Below are positions 9,381 through 18,601 of a stretch of 64,000 nucleotides of DNA, one piece after another. The position numbers and the translations under genes are program-made. Source of the DNA: Caulobacter sp. UNC358MFTsu5.1 (lineage in GTDB: Bacteria; Pseudomonadota; Alphaproteobacteria; Caulobacterales; Caulobacteraceae); contig NZ_JONW01000007.1 of the NCBI RefSeq assembly GCF_000712075.1, positions 124,001-188,000 on the forward strand. The letters are read 5' to 3'. The notes beneath the pieces were generated by a model that saw only the letters and a program-made list of their open reading frames with translations, did not search any database and was not told where the DNA came from. Each line of letters opens with the position of its first letter. Position 1 is the stretch's first letter.

Positions 9381-9506
9381 CGCTCATCCCGGCGAATGCC
9401 GGGACCCAGAGCCTAGAGCCGGGTGGCTGATTGGAGGGGCTCGGCATTTTGGGTGTCAACCACACCGCCATTCCATCTGGGTCCCGGCATCCGCCGGGAT
9501 GAGCGG
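9381..9506. repeat. 126-bp palindrome-ended intergenic repeat, family R1 copy 1
   Basis: The ends are inverted copies: CGCTCATCCCGGCGAATG at the left, with the matching CCGGGATGAGCG at the right. The element fills the gap between the convergent mrdA and UPF0303 genes. Two other copies of exactly 126 bp occur at 25070 (inverted) and 60572. Confidence 0.85.
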
Positions 9507-9523
9507 AGTTTTGGGGCGGTGAT

Positions 9524-9991
9524 CTAGCCCTTGAGCACCCGCTCCAGCACCTCGACCACCAGCCCGTGGTCCTCCACCTGCGGCAGGCCCGAGACGGTGA
9601 TCGCGCCGATGCAGCCCAGGCCTTCCAGGCTGAGCGGGAAGCCGCCGCCGTGGGCGGCGTGGTCGCGGGGCGGGAGGCCGTAGCGTTCCTCCAGGGTCTC
9701 GCCGGAGGCCTTCAGCTTCAGGCCCACGGCCAGGGTGCTGGTCGCCAGGGTCAGGACGACGTTGCGCTTGCGGCGCACCCACTCGGCGTTGTCGGGACCC
9801 GCGCCCGGCAGGGCGGCGTGGAACAGCGGGCGGCCCGGCAGGCTGATGTCGATGGCCACCGGCGCCTGGCGGGCCAGGGCGGCGTCGCGCAGGGCGGTCC
9901 CCAGGGTCCAGGCGTCGTCCAGGGTGAAGCGCGGGAAGACCAGGGCCTTCTCCTGGGCGGCGATGGCGGCCAGCAGCTCGCTGTCCGTCAC
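9524..9991 (-). CDS. UPF0303 / heme-degrading (HbpS, GlcG-like) domain protein
   Basis: A small cytoplasmic protein of 155 residues of the UPF0303 family, related to the HbpS/GlcG fold. Recognisable stretches are KRNVVLTLATSTLAVGLKLKA and the AAHGGGFPLSLEGLGCIGAITVSGLPQ signature. Start is GTG 9991, which overlaps the TGA stop of the upstream oxidoreductase (9988-9991, GTGA), so translation is probably coupled. UPF0303 genes often accompany sugar-dehydrogenase genes; the precise role is unknown. Confidence 0.85.
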   Translation of the reverse strand: MTDSELLAAIAAQEKALVFPRFTLDDAWTLGTALRDAALARQAPVAIDISLPGRPLFHAALPGAGPDNAEWVRRKRNVVLTLATSTLAVGLKLKASGETLEERYGLPPRDHAAHGGGFPLSLEGLGCIGAITVSGLPQVEDHGLVVEVLERVLKG

Positions 9992-11025
9992 AGCGAAAGC
10001 TCGCGGCCTTCGGCGGCGCTGCGGGCGGCCAGGTCGATCAGTTCCATCACCGCCAGGGCCTCCTCGGGCGAGGCGGGGTTGGGGCCGTGGCCCGACAGGG
10101 CGTCGCGGATGGCGGCGTAGTAGGCCAGGTAGTCGCCCGGGACGCCCTGCACCACGCGGCTGGCGGTTCCCTCGCCGTCGGGGACGGTAAGGGTCCCGGG
10201 ACGCGGATCGGCGCCCCAGCCTTCGGAGCCCGGGACGACGCCGGCCTTCAGGGCGTTCTCCTGCTCGTCCAGGCCCTCCTTGTGGAAGCTGGCCCTGGTC
10301 CCGTGCACGGCCATCCGCAGGCGCGAGTCGATCGTCATCTGGCTGGCGTGCAGCAGCACCCGCAGGCGCGGATAGCGCAGCACCAGGTGGAAGTAGTCGG
10401 GCGCCTGGCCGCCGTCCTTCTGGACCGCCAGGTCGGCGTAGACGGCGTCCGGCCGGCCGAACAGCTGCAGGGCCTGGTCGATCAGGTGCGGGCCCAGGTC
10501 CAGCAGCACGCCCGCGCCCGGCTTCTCGCGCCAGCGGTCGCGGACCACCGGGCGGTGGCGGTCGAAATGGCTCTCGTACTGCACGATGTCGCCCAGCGTC
10601 CCGTCGGCGATCAGGGCCTTCAGGGTGAGGAAGTCGCTGTCCCAGCGCCGGTTGTGGAAGATGCTCAGCAGCTTGCCGGCCCGCCGGGCGTGGTCGGCGA
10701 CCGCGCGGGCCTCGTCCAGGGTGACCGCGAACGGCTTGTCGATGACCACGGCCTTGCCGGCGTCCAGGGCCGCGTGGGCCTGGGCCGCGTGCAGCGGGTC
10801 GGGGGTGGCGATGACGATCAGGTCGATCTCGGCGTCGGCCAGGGCGGCGTCGAGGTCGGGCGCGACCTTCACGTTCGGATGGTCGGCATGGACCTTGGCC
10901 GGGTCGCTGGAGACCACGGTGTGCAGCAGCAGGCCGGGCGTGGCGGCGATCAGCGGGGCGTGGAAGACCTTGCCGACGAAGCCGTAGCCGACCAGGGCGA
11001 CCTTGAAGGGGAGGGGAGAGGACAT
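9988..11025 (-). CDS. Gfo/Idh/MocA family NAD(P)-dependent oxidoreductase
   Basis: A 345-residue sugar or inositol dehydrogenase-type enzyme. The N-terminal Rossmann motif is ALVGYGFVGKVFHAP, the family signature DKPFAV (EKP equivalent) is at about residue 97, and the C-terminal alpha/beta domain carries GVLLDLGPHLIDQALQLFG. ATG 11025 is chosen because the 18 in-frame codons upstream fall in a 167-bp repeat. A TATAAC sequence only 7 bases before the ATG raises the possibility of a leaderless transcript. It follows the MFS transporter on the same strand. Substrate unknown. Confidence 0.88.
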   Translation of the reverse strand: MSSPLPFKVALVGYGFVGKVFHAPLIAATPGLLLHTVVSSDPAKVHADHPNVKVAPDLDAALADAEIDLIVIATPDPLHAAQAHAALDAGKAVVIDKPFAVTLDEARAVADHARRAGKLLSIFHNRRWDSDFLTLKALIADGTLGDIVQYESHFDRHRPVVRDRWREKPGAGVLLDLGPHLIDQALQLFGRPDAVYADLAVQKDGGQAPDYFHLVLRYPRLRVLLHASQMTIDSRLRMAVHGTRASFHKEGLDEQENALKAGVVPGSEGWGADPRPGTLTVPDGEGTASRVVQGVPGDYLAYYAAIRDALSGHGPNPASPEEALAVMELIDLAARSAAEGRELSL

Positions 11026-11038
11026 GGGAGTCGTTATA

Positions 11039-11205
11039 CCCTCTCCCATGGGGAGAGGGAGGGGCCCATTGCGGAGCAATGGGAGGGTGAGGGGGTAAGG
11101 GGTCGGACGGCGTGCCGGCAGGGCGTTTGTGGAGAGAGAGGGCGTAACCCCTCACCCTCCCGCGTCCTGCGGACGCGGGTGCCTGCCTCTCCCTATGGGA
11201 GAGGG
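11039..11205. repeat. 167-bp palindrome-ended repeat, family R3 copy 1
   Basis: It begins CCCTCTCCCATGGGGAGAGG and ends with TATGGGAGAGGG. The core shares GACGGCGTGCCGGCAGGGCG with the second copy at 28627-28793. Both copies are exactly 167 bp. This copy ends 13 bases from the start codon of the Gfo/Idh gene, so it occupies that gene's promoter region. Confidence 0.85.
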
Positions 11206-11212
11206 CGCAAAG

Positions 11213-11242
11213 AAAAAGCCCCCGACCTTTCGATCGGGGGCT
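11213..11242 (-). terminator. Intrinsic terminator of the MFS transporter gene
   Basis: On the minus strand AGCCCCCGA pairs perfectly with TCGGGGGCT around an 8-base loop, and is followed by TTTTTC. It lies 25 bases after the transporter stop. It separates the transporter transcript from the Gfo/Idh gene. Confidence 0.85.
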
Positions 11243-11267
11243 CGTCTGTTCAGGGGCTGACGAAGAC

Positions 11268-12542
11268 CTAGATCTTCGCCGGCTCCATCTTGGGGCTCAG
11301 CAGGTGGATGACCAGCAGGGCGACCAGATAGGCGCTGCCGGCGACGATGAAGATCGGCGTGTAGGTGCCGATCCGGTCCAGGACCTGGCCGATGTACTTG
11401 GAGAACACCATGCCGCCCACGGCGCCCAGCATGCCGCCGATGCCGACCACCGAGCCCACCGCGCCGCGCGGGAACACGTCCGACGGCAGGGTGTAGAGGT
11501 TGGCCGAGAAGCCCTGGTGGGCCGCGGTGGCGACGCCGATGATCAGGACGGCGGTCCACAGGTTGTCGACATTGGCCGCGAAGATCACGGGCATGGCCAG
11601 CAGGGCGCAGACCAGCATGGTGGTCTTGCGGGCGTTGTTGATGCTCCAGCCCATCTTCATCAGCTGCGACGACAGCCAGCCGCCAGCCACCGAGCCGACG
11701 TCGCTCATCAGATAGATGGCGATCAGCGGCGGGCCGAAGCTCTTGAGGTCGAGGTGATAGCGCTTGCCCAGGAAGTCGGGCAGCCAGAACAGGAACATCC
11801 ACCAGATCGGGTCGATCAGGAACTTGCCCAGGGCGAACGCCCAGGTCTCCTTCTTGCCCAGCAGCTTGACCCAGCCGATCTTCTCGACCGGATCGGCCGG
11901 ATCCTGCTCGATGTGGGCCAGTTCGGCGGCCGACAGGCGCTTCTGCTCGCGCGGGCGGCGATAGACGATCAGCCACAGCGGCAGCCACAGCAGGCCCGCG
12001 ACGCCGGTGACGATGAAGGCCATCTGCCAGCCGAAGGCGATGACGATGCCCGGCACGACCAGCGGGGTGACGATGGCGCCGATGTTGGTGCCGGCGTTGA
12101 AGATGCCGGTGGCCAGGGCGCGCTCGTTCTTGGGGAACCACTCGGCCACGGCCTTGATGCCGCCCGGGAAGCCGCCGGCCTCACCGATGCCCAGCCCCAT
12201 GCGGGCGAAGGCGAAGCCGCCGAAGCTGCGCGCCAGGGCGTGGGCGATGTGGGCGCCCTGCCAGATCAGGAAGGCGATGCCGAAGCCCCAGCGGGCCCCG
12301 ATCTTGTCCATGATCTTGCCCCAGGCGAGGTAAGCCACGGCGTAGGCCAGCTGGAAATAGAACACCAGGTCGGCGTAGTGGGTCTCGTCCCAGCCGAATT
12401 CCTTGCTCAGGTCGGCCTTCAGCAGGCCGATGGTCTGGCGGTCGACGTAGTTGATCACCATCGCCAGGAACAGCAGGCCGACAATGACCCACCGGTACCG
12501 GCCGATCTTCGCGGACGGAGCCGGCATCGTTGGAGCGTCCAT
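11268..12542 (-). CDS. MFS transporter, hexuronate (ExuT-like, anion:cation symporter) type
   Basis: A 12-helix inner-membrane transporter of 424 residues. The NYVDRQTIGLLKADL motif after helix 1, GLGIGEAGGFPGGIKAVAEWFPKNERALATGIFNAGTNIGA, and the overall layout match the ACS family, whose members carry galacturonate and glucuronate. ATG 12542 is preferred because AGGA lies about 10 bases upstream; GTG 12551 is too close to it. The hydratase upstream and the pectin enzymes elsewhere in the window fit uptake of pectin-derived uronates. Substrate is inferred from family and context. Confidence 0.85.
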   Translation of the reverse strand: MDAPTMPAPSAKIGRYRWVIVGLLFLAMVINYVDRQTIGLLKADLSKEFGWDETHYADLVFYFQLAYAVAYLAWGKIMDKIGARWGFGIAFLIWQGAHIAHALARSFGGFAFARMGLGIGEAGGFPGGIKAVAEWFPKNERALATGIFNAGTNIGAIVTPLVVPGIVIAFGWQMAFIVTGVAGLLWLPLWLIVYRRPREQKRLSAAELAHIEQDPADPVEKIGWVKLLGKKETWAFALGKFLIDPIWWMFLFWLPDFLGKRYHLDLKSFGPPLIAIYLMSDVGSVAGGWLSSQLMKMGWSINNARKTTMLVCALLAMPVIFAANVDNLWTAVLIIGVATAAHQGFSANLYTLPSDVFPRGAVGSVVGIGGMLGAVGGMVFSKYIGQVLDRIGTYTPIFIVAGSAYLVALLVIHLLSPKMEPAKI

Positions 12543-12688
12543 GGACGTCACATCCTCACCCTTAGGCTTGTAGTTATTCCGACGCCCCCGCCGGTTTCCG
12601 ATCGTTAGACACCTTCAGGCGAACCGGATACCGGCTCGCTCGAAGGCTACGCGTATAGAATAATCGGCCCTGAAGCACGACTTTGGCT

Positions 12689-13504
12689 TTAGGCCGGCAC
12701 GGCCACGCAGGCGACGCTTCCGAACGGACCGAAGTCTACGCGGGAGCTCTCGCCGGCGGCAATGTCATGAATGCCGGTGCTGGCGCCGGTGGTCACCAGC
12801 ATTCCCTTTTTAAGCGGTCGGCCGCGCGAGGCCACGTGGCCCAGCAGGAAGGCCAGGGCCGCCAGGGGCGAACCGGGGATCGAGGCCGCGCCGCCCTTGC
12901 CGACGGACACGCCGTCGATGAAGGTCTCGGCCGGCATGTCTTCCCAGGCGATCTCGCGCCAGTTCTCGATCACCGGGCCCAGGATCTGGCCGTCGTTGTT
13001 GCCGAAGTCCGACGCCACGATGGGCGGACCCAGCTGGTTGATGGTGGCCAGGGGGCTGCCGGCGATCTCGATGCCGACGATCAGCTCGCCCACGTATTCG
13101 GCGGCTTCCTCGGCGGTCCATTCGGTCTTGTCGGCCGGGGCGTCCTTGCCCAGGCGGATGATGAACTCGGCCTCGACGGCGGTGAAGCCGCCGGCTATGG
13201 CGCGGAAGGGGGTGGGCTGGTCGCCCGCGTCCCAGACCTTGGTCTTGAAGATGCAGCCGGCCAGGCGTTCGGCGCCCAGGCGTTCGCGGTGCTGCGGGGG
13301 CACCAGGCCCACTTTCCAGCCGACCAGTTCGTCGGGCCAGAGGTCGATCGCCAGGTCCTGGACCGCGTAGCCCTCGGCCATGGATTGGGGAAGCACGCCG
13401 CCGGGATAACCAGGAACCGACACGCCCTTCAGACGCGCCTCGACGAATTGTGGGGCGATGGACGCCGGTGCGAACACCTCGCTCTCGGCCTCGGAAACGG
13501 TCAC
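12689..13504 (-). CDS. 2-keto-4-pentenoate hydratase (MhpD/FAH) family protein
   Basis: A 271-residue metal-dependent hydratase/decarboxylase-type enzyme of the FAH superfamily. Visible features are GWKVGLV, the metal-ligand region TAVEAEFIIRLG, VGIEIAGSP and the C-terminal LKKGMLVTTGASTG. Start is GTG 13504 with AGGGAGGA 8 bases upstream. A strong candidate operator lies 65 bases upstream, identical to those before galM and the LamG protein gene. It is followed on the same strand by the hexuronate-type transporter, so a role in catabolising a 2-keto-3-deoxy sugar acid is plausible but inferred. Confidence 0.8.
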   Translation of the reverse strand: MTVSEAESEVFAPASIAPQFVEARLKGVSVPGYPGGVLPQSMAEGYAVQDLAIDLWPDELVGWKVGLVPPQHRERLGAERLAGCIFKTKVWDAGDQPTPFRAIAGGFTAVEAEFIIRLGKDAPADKTEWTAEEAAEYVGELIVGIEIAGSPLATINQLGPPIVASDFGNNDGQILGPVIENWREIAWEDMPAETFIDGVSVGKGGAASIPGSPLAALAFLLGHVASRGRPLKKGMLVTTGASTGIHDIAAGESSRVDFGPFGSVACVAVPA

Positions 13505-13540
13505 GCCGCGAATCCTCCCTCGCGAAAAACACACTACAGT

Positions 13541-13553
13541 CCCGTTAAACGGG
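13541..13553. promoter_or_regulatory. Perfect inverted repeat CCCGTT-A-AACGGG
   Basis: It lies between the hydratase start and the upstream operator at 13570. It could form a hairpin in the hydratase leader or be an additional protein site. Its function is not known. Confidence 0.35.
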
Positions 13554-13569
13554 CTTTGGTCGTGCATAA

Positions 13570-13584
13570 TGGAAACCGGTGTCA
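13570..13584. promoter_or_regulatory. Candidate LacI-type operator TGGAAACCGGTGTCA, site 1
   Basis: Identical 15-mer to sites at 40869-40883 and 56858-56872. It has an even, imperfect palindrome centred on CC|GG, typical of LacI-family operators, and lies 65 bases before the hydratase GTG. No LacI-type gene is in the window. Confidence 0.6.
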
Positions 13585-13601
13585 TTGACAATCGGTCCCG
13601 C

Positions 13602-13613
13602 GACACCGGTGAC
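13602..13613. promoter_or_regulatory. Second CACCGGTG-centred operator-like site
   Basis: GACACCGGTGAC has a perfect 8-base palindromic core sharing ACCGGT with the site at 13570, centred 30 bases away. Two sites about three helical turns apart would suit cooperative repression. Confidence 0.45.
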
Positions 13614-13625
13614 AATGGATTGTCA
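13610..13625. promoter_or_regulatory. Perfect palindrome TGACAATGGATTGTCA
   Basis: A perfect 7-2-7 inverted repeat that overlaps the right edge of the previous site, with a further TGACAAT half-site at 13586-13592. It lies 31 bases before the divergent MmcQ-like gene, so it may control that gene or both directions. Confidence 0.45.
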
Positions 13626-13656
13626 TGCCCCTGTCGTAGGGATTTCATCCGGTTCC

Positions 13657-14031
13657 ATGATCGATCATCCCAAAATCCGCCGCGCCATCCTGGCCCTGCC
13701 CGAGGCCGAGGCGGGCGAATCCGAGGATTCGCTGAGCTTTTCGGTGCGCGGCAAAGGGCTGTCCTGGCCGTATCTGGCGCGGGCCACGCCGAAGGGGCCG
13801 CGCCAGCTGGTGCCGGGCGTCCTGGCCGTGCGCTGCCGGATGGAGAAGAAGGAGCTGCTGCTCGAGGCCGCGCCGGAGACCTTCTTCGAGGACGACCACT
13901 ATCGCGGCTATCCGGCGGTGCTGGTGCGGCTGGACGTGGTCGAGACCGACGAATTGAGCGCGCTGCTTCAAGACGCCTGGCGGGTGGTCGCGCCAAAGAG
14001 CCTGGTCAAGCGTTTCGACGCGGGGGCTTAA
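13657..14031 (+). CDS. MmcQ/YjbR family protein
   Basis: A 124-residue protein with the YjbR/CyaY-like fold. The pattern [57 protein letters not shown] is characteristic of the family, whose members are described as DNA-binding-like but lack a settled function. ATG 13657 starts the conserved part; the frame extends to 13579 through operator sequence and is not used. ligD begins 52 bases downstream on the same strand, so they may be cotranscribed. Confidence 0.85.
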   Translation: MIDHPKIRRAILALPEAEAGESEDSLSFSVRGKGLSWPYLARATPKGPRQLVPGVLAVRCRMEKKELLLEAAPETFFEDDHYRGYPAVLVRLDVVETDELSALLQDAWRVVAPKSLVKRFDAGA

Positions 14032-14083
14032 GGAACCGCCCGCCCGTCGCGCGCCTTCATCCAGGCACGACAGGAGCCTTCCC

Positions 14084-16729
14084 ATGGCCCAAGGACAGCT
14101 CGCCGAATACCGCCGCAAGCGCGACTTCCAGAAGACCGCCGAGCCCAGCGGCGACACCGCCGTGGCCTCCGCGCCGCACGCCCGGTTCGTGATCCAGAAG
14201 CACGACGCCACCCGCCTGCACTACGACTTCCGCCTGGAGGTGGACGGGGTGCTGAAGTCGTGGGCGGTGACCAAGGGCCCGTCGCTGGACCCGGCCGACA
14301 AGCGGCTGTCGGTCGAGGTCGAGGACCATCCGCTGGACTACGGCGACTTCGAGGGCACGATCCCCAAGGGCCAGTACGGCGGCGGCACGGTGCAGCTGTG
14401 GGACCGCGGCTACTGGTCGCCCGAGCCGGGCTTCGAGGACGTGGCCAAGGCGCTGAAGAAGGGCGAGCTGAAGTTCGTGCTGGAGGGCGAGCGCCTGCAC
14501 GGCTCGTGGGTGCTGGTGCGGATGAACTGGGACCGCAACGCCAAGGACGGGAAGGGCAAGCGGTCGAACTGGCTGTTGATCAAGCACAAGGACGAGGCCG
14601 CGCGGCCGGGCGAGGGGACCTTGGTGCTGGAGGAGGACGCCTCGATCGCCTCGGGCCGGACCATGGCGCAGATCGCCGAGGGGAAGGGCCGGGGACCCAA
14701 GCCGTTCATCCTCAAGTCCAAGGGCAAGGGGGACGCCGTGTGGAAGAGCCGGACCAAGGCCGAACGCGAGGCCTTGCAGAAGGAGGCGCTGGAGACGCGG
14801 ACCTTCGCCGAGCCCAAGGCCGCGCCGAAGAAGGCCGCCAAGCCCGCCGTACTGCCTGACTTCATCGAACCCCAGCTGTGCAAGTCGGTGGAGCGTCCGC
14901 CGTCGGGGCCCGGCTGGGCGCACGAGATCAAGTTCGACGGCTATCGCGTGCAGCTGCGCGTCGAGGACGGCCGGGCGGTGCTTCGCACCCGCAAGGGCCT
15001 GGACTGGACCGAGAAGTTCGCCGCCATCGCCGAGGCCGCCGCCGACCTGCCCGACGCCATCCTGGACGGCGAGGTCGTGGCCCTGGACGCCGCCGGCCAG
15101 CCCGACTTCGCCGGCCTGCAGGCGGCCCTGTCGGACGGCGACAGCGGCGACCTGATCTTCTTCGCCTTCGACCTGCTGGCGCAGGGCGGCGAGGATCTCC
15201 GCGGCCTGCCGCTGCGCGAGCGCAAGGCGCGGCTCAAGGCGCTGATGGGCCAGGACGAGCCGCGCCTGCGCTTCGTCGACCACTTCGAGACCGCCGGCGA
15301 CGCGGTGCTGATGTCGGCCTGCAAGCTGGAGCTGGAGGGCATCATCTCCAAGCGGCTGGACGCGCCGTACCGCTCGGGCCGCAGCGAGACCTGGGTCAAG
15401 TCCAAGTGCCGGGCGGGGCACGAGGTGGTGATCGGCGGCTGGACGACGACCGGAACGGCCTTCCGCTCGCTGATCGCCGGGGTCTATCGCGACGGCAGGT
15501 TGGCCCATGTGGGCCGGATCGGCACGGGCTTCGGCCGCGACAAGGTCGCCAGGCTGCTGCCCCGGCTGAAGGCGCTGGAGAGCAAGACCTCGCCGTTCGA
15601 GGGGCAGGGCGCGCCGCGCAAGGCCGACAACATCCACTGGGTGAAGCCGGAATTGGTGGCCGAGATCGAATATGCCGGCTTCACCGGCGACGGCGCGATC
15701 CGCCAGGCGGCGTTCAAGGGCCTGCGCGAGGACAAGCCCGCCGCCGAGGTCGAGGCCGAGGTCCCGGCGTCGGCCGAGACCGCCGAACTGGCCGAACCGA
15801 CGCCGCGCGCGGCCAAGCCGGCCAAGGCGTCTGCCACCGCCAAAGCCGACAGCGTCGTGCTGGGCGTGACGATCTCCAGCCCCGACAAGCCGCTGTGGCC
15901 CGACGTCGACGGCGCGCCGGCCAGCAAGATCGACCTGGCCCGCTACATGGCCGCCGTCGGCGAATGGATGCTGCCGCACGTCAAGGGGCGGCCGGCCTCG
16001 ATCATCCGCGTCCCCGACGGGATCGGCGGCCAGACCTTCTTCCAGCGCCACGCCATGCGGGGCATGTCGTCCCTGATCGAGCAGGTCGACGTGAAGGGGG
16101 ACAAGCAGCCCTACCTCCGGTTCGACCGGGTCGAGGCCCTGGTCGCCGCCGCCCAGATCGCCGCCGTCGAGATCCATCCCTGGAACTGCCAGCCGAACGA
16201 TCCGGAGGTCGCCGGCCGGCTGGTGTTCGACCTGGACCCGGCGCCGGGCGTCACCTTCGAGGACGTGATCGCCGGGGCCCGCGAGGTCCGCGACCGGCTG
16301 GAGGAGCTGGGCCTGGTCAGCTTCTGCAAGACCACCGGCGGCAAGGGGCTGCACGTGGTCACGCCGCTGTCCGACAATGTCCCGTGGGACGCGGCCAAGG
16401 CCTTCGCCCGCGAGGTCTGCGCCCGCATGGCCGCCGACGCGCCGGACAAGTACCTGATCACCATGAGCAAGAAGGCGCGGGAGGGGCGGATCTTCCTGGA
16501 CTACCTGCGCAACGACCGCACCTCGACCGCCGTCGCCCCGCTCTCGGCCCGGGCCCGGCCCGGCGGCACGGTGTCGATGCCGCTGAACTGGACCCAGGTG
16601 AAGGCGGGGCTGGACCCGACGAAGTACACGATCCGCACGGCCCCCGACCTGATCGCCAAGAGCACGGCCTGGGAGGACTATTTCGACGCCGCCAAGCCGT
16701 TGAAGGCGGCGATCAAGCGGCTGGGGTGA
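14084..16729 (+). CDS. ligD: ATP-dependent DNA ligase LigD (phosphoesterase-ligase-polymerase)
   Basis: A multifunctional enzyme of bacterial non-homologous end joining (881 residues). Order of domains: N-terminal 3'-phosphoesterase (about 1-200, with [18 protein letters not shown] and [19 protein letters not shown]), adenylating ligase (about 260-560, active-site Lys283 in EIKFDGYR), an Ala/Glu-rich linker, and an archaeo-eukaryotic primase-type polymerase (about 590-880, with the catalytic pattern [10 protein letters not shown]). This order differs from the polymerase-first mycobacterial LigD. The partner Ku gene lies 5.7 kb downstream rather than adjacent. Confidence 0.96.
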   Translation: MAQGQLAEYRRKRDFQKTAEPSGDTAVASAPHARFVIQKHDATRLHYDFRLEVDGVLKSWAVTKGPSLDPADKRLSVEVEDHPLDYGDFEGTIPKGQYGGGTVQLWDRGYWSPEPGFEDVAKALKKGELKFVLEGERLHGSWVLVRMNWDRNAKDGKGKRSNWLLIKHKDEAARPGEGTLVLEEDASIASGRTMAQIAEGKGRGPKPFILKSKGKGDAVWKSRTKAEREALQKEALETRTFAEPKAAPKKAAKPAVLPDFIEPQLCKSVERPPSGPGWAHEIKFDGYRVQLRVEDGRAVLRTRKGLDWTEKFAAIAEAAADLPDAILDGEVVALDAAGQPDFAGLQAALSDGDSGDLIFFAFDLLAQGGEDLRGLPLRERKARLKALMGQDEPRLRFVDHFETAGDAVLMSACKLELEGIISKRLDAPYRSGRSETWVKSKCRAGHEVVIGGWTTTGTAFRSLIAGVYRDGRLAHVGRIGTGFGRDKVARLLPRLKALESKTSPFEGQGAPRKADNIHWVKPELVAEIEYAGFTGDGAIRQAAFKGLREDKPAAEVEAEVPASAETAELAEPTPRAAKPAKASATAKADSVVLGVTISSPDKPLWPDVDGAPASKIDLARYMAAVGEWMLPHVKGRPASIIRVPDGIGGQTFFQRHAMRGMSSLIEQVDVKGDKQPYLRFDRVEALVAAAQIAAVEIHPWNCQPNDPEVAGRLVFDLDPAPGVTFEDVIAGAREVRDRLEELGLVSFCKTTGGKGLHVVTPLSDNVPWDAAKAFAREVCARMAADAPDKYLITMSKKAREGRIFLDYLRNDRTSTAVAPLSARARPGGTVSMPLNWTQVKAGLDPTKYTIRTAPDLIAKSTAWEDYFDAAKPLKAAIKRLG

Positions 16730-16751
16730 ACTCACTGCATTCCCAAACCGG

Positions 16752-16859
16752 TGTCATCCCGGAAGCCCCGCAGGGGCTGTCCGGGACGCAGGGGACTGGG
16801 TTGGCGCTTTGCGGCTCACCTGGGTCCCGGACAAGCGCTGCGCGCTTTCCGGGATGACA
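16752..16859. repeat. 108-bp palindrome-ended repeat, family R2 copy 1
   Basis: It begins TGTCATCCCGG and ends CCGGGATGACA. It fills the gap between the convergent ligD and M56 genes. Exactly 108 bp, like the copies at 19847 (inverted) and 63531. Confidence 0.85.
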
Positions 16860-16867
16860 ACGACAGT

Positions 16868-18601
16868 TCAGCTGGCCTGCCGCGCCTCCGCGGCCAGCTT
16901 GTCGGCCTGGCGCTCCAGGTCGTCGGCCTGTTCCGGCAGGCGGTTCGACAGGTCCCGCAGCTCGGCGTCGGTCACCGTGTTGCCGCGGGCGCGGTTGTCC
17001 TCGATCTGCTTGGCGCGATAGGCCGGGTCGCGCAGGCGGGCGGCTTCCTCGCGCATCTGCTGGGCGCCCTGGCGCATCTGGACGGCGCCCTGGGCCATCT
17101 GGGCGCGGGCCTTGACCATGGCGCGGGCGGCCTCGGCGCGGGCCTGTTCGCCGATCCGGCGGGCCCATTCGCCGTCGGCGCGGGCCTGCTCGGCGTTGGC
17201 CCGGGCCTGTTCCGCGTCCACACGCGCCCGCTCGGCGGCGTGGCGGGCTTCGCGGCGCGCGTCGGCCGCTTGGCGTCGGGCTTCGGCGGCGGCCGCGCGG
17301 GCCTCGGTCGCGGCCTGCTGCTCCTCGGGCGTGGCGTAGCGGAAGTAGCTGTAGCTGTAGGCGGCGCCCGCGGGAGGGGCGGGGGGCGGCGGCGGCGGCG
17401 CGGGCGGAAGCGGCGGAAGCGGCGGAAGCGGCGGAAGCGGCGGTTCGGGCGCGTTCAGCGGCGGCGGCGGAGGGGGCGCAGGCGGCGGCGGAAGCTCGGC
17501 CATCGCGATCGCCTCGGCCGGCGGCGCGGGGGGCGCCGGCGGGGCCGGAGGGGCGGGCGGAGCAGGCGGCGCCTCGGCGGCCGGAGGCGCGGGCGGGGCC
17601 GGCGGCGGGGGCGGCGCGACCCAGACCTGGCGGGTGACGGCCAGGGCGGCCAGCGGCGTGGCGACGACGGCCATCACGGCGACGGCCAGGACCACGGTGA
17701 GCGGCCGGCGGCGAGCGGAAGTGTTCGTCATGATGCAGGCGATCCTTGTCTTCAGCGTGCGGGCGTCGGCGGCCATGGCGGTCGCGGCGATGCGGGCGGG
17801 ATGGGCGGGCGGGACGGGGCTGGCGGCCAGGCCGATCAGGGCCCGGGCGTAGAGGGCGCGATCGACGGTCTCCAGCGCCACGGCGTCGGCGGCCTCTTCC
17901 GAGCGTTCGATCAGGACGGCGTGCAGCCGCCAGACCAGCGGGTTGAACCAGAACATCGCCACGGCCAGACGCGACAGGACCAGGAAGATCCAGTCGTGGC
18001 GGCGCAGGTGGGCCAGCTCGTGGGCCAGGATGGCGGGGGCGGCGCGGCGCTCGGCCAGGCTGGCGGGGTCGACCAGGACGAAGCCCGGCGCGACGCCCCA
18101 GCTGAGCGGGCCGGCGATCCGGTCGCTGGACACCAGGCCCGGGCGGTCCTCGGGCGACAGGCGCTCCAGCGGCGCCAGCCAGTCGGGACAGCTGACGGCG
18201 CGGCCCTGGCGGGTCCAGCGGTTCAGGGTGTGCAGCCCCAGCAGCAGCCGGCCGACGACGAGCGCGAAGCCCAGCAGCCACAGGCCGCCGATCAGGCCGG
18301 CGCCGGGACGCGGCCACGACCAGGCTGGCGCGCTCGACGCGGCCAGGTCGGCCGTCGCGACCGGCGTCGCCAGCGGGACGGCGGGCAGGAGGGCGGGCGG
18401 CGGGGCGGCCGGCAGCAGGGGCAGGCTCATCGCGGGCAGCAGGTTCATGATCACCGGCAGGGCCAGCAGCAGGCAGACCGCGGCGCGCAGGATGTCCACG
18501 CGCTCGACGGCGCGCTGGGTCAGGAGCCGGGCGCAGGCCAGGCCGACGGCGGCGACCAGGCTGGACTTGGCCAGCAGCGAGATCAGCAGGATCCAGGTCA
18601 T
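16868..18601 (-). CDS. BlaR1-like M56 family membrane metalloprotease with Pro-rich linker and coiled coil
   Basis: A membrane signalling protease of 577 residues. The N-terminal half has about four transmembrane helices and the zinc motif HELAH (His194-198, in ILAHELAHLRRHDW). A last helix (about 300-322) leads to an 85-residue Pro/Ala-rich linker (about 326-412) and an Ala/Glu/Arg-rich coiled coil to the end. There is no penicillin-binding sensor domain, so the signal differs from that of BlaR1. ATG 18601 overlaps the stop of the blaI-like gene by 4 bases, giving coupled translation. It should cleave that repressor on stimulation. Confidence 0.88.
   Translation of the reverse strand: MTWILLISLLAKSSLVAAVGLACARLLTQRAVERVDILRAAVCLLLALPVIMNLLPAMSLPLLPAAPPPALLPAVPLATPVATADLAASSAPAWSWPRPGAGLIGGLWLLGFALVVGRLLLGLHTLNRWTRQGRAVSCPDWLAPLERLSPEDRPGLVSSDRIAGPLSWGVAPGFVLVDPASLAERRAAPAILAHELAHLRRHDWIFLVLSRLAVAMFWFNPLVWRLHAVLIERSEEAADAVALETVDRALYARALIGLAASPVPPAHPARIAATAMAADARTLKTRIACIMTNTSARRRPLTVVLAVAVMAVVATPLAALAVTRQVWVAPPPPPAPPAPPAAEAPPAPPAPPAPPAPPAPPAEAIAMAELPPPPAPPPPPPLNAPEPPLPPLPPLPPLPPAPPPPPPAPPAGAAYSYSYFRYATPEEQQAATEARAAAAEARRQAADARREARHAAERARVDAEQARANAEQARADGEWARRIGEQARAEAARAMVKARAQMAQGAVQMRQGAQQMREEAARLRDPAYRAKQIEDNRARGNTVTDAELRDLSNRLPEQADDLERQADKLAAEARQAS
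17403..17438. repeat. 9-bp tandem repeat (GGCGGAAGC)x4 in the M56 gene
   Basis: Four perfect units coding a Leu-Pro-Pro repeat in the proline-rich linker. The unit length keeps the frame, so copy-number change would alter linker length only. Confidence 0.8.

Noticed and set aside
9456..9782. Frame reading through the 126-bp repeat
   Set aside because: It is a shadow of the UPF0303 gene plus repeat sequence.
11041..11078. Upstream extension of the Gfo/Idh protein (MLRNGPLPLPMGEG)
   Set aside because: It is translated repeat sequence, also seen as PLSHGEREG in the HxlR tail, not part of the conserved enzyme.
12591..12599. CCGGTTTCC half-site before the MFS transporter
   Set aside because: Only one half of the 15-base operator is present and the other half does not match, so it is not listed as a site.
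16746..16757. AACCGGTGTCAT resembling the 15-base operator
   Set aside because: It sits at the edge of a 108-bp repeat; the other copies of that repeat do not keep the ACCGGT core, so the match is chance.
17395..17620. Short repeats that could be taken for a CRISPR-like array
   Set aside because: They are contiguous coding repeats for Pro/Leu, with no spacers and no cas genes.
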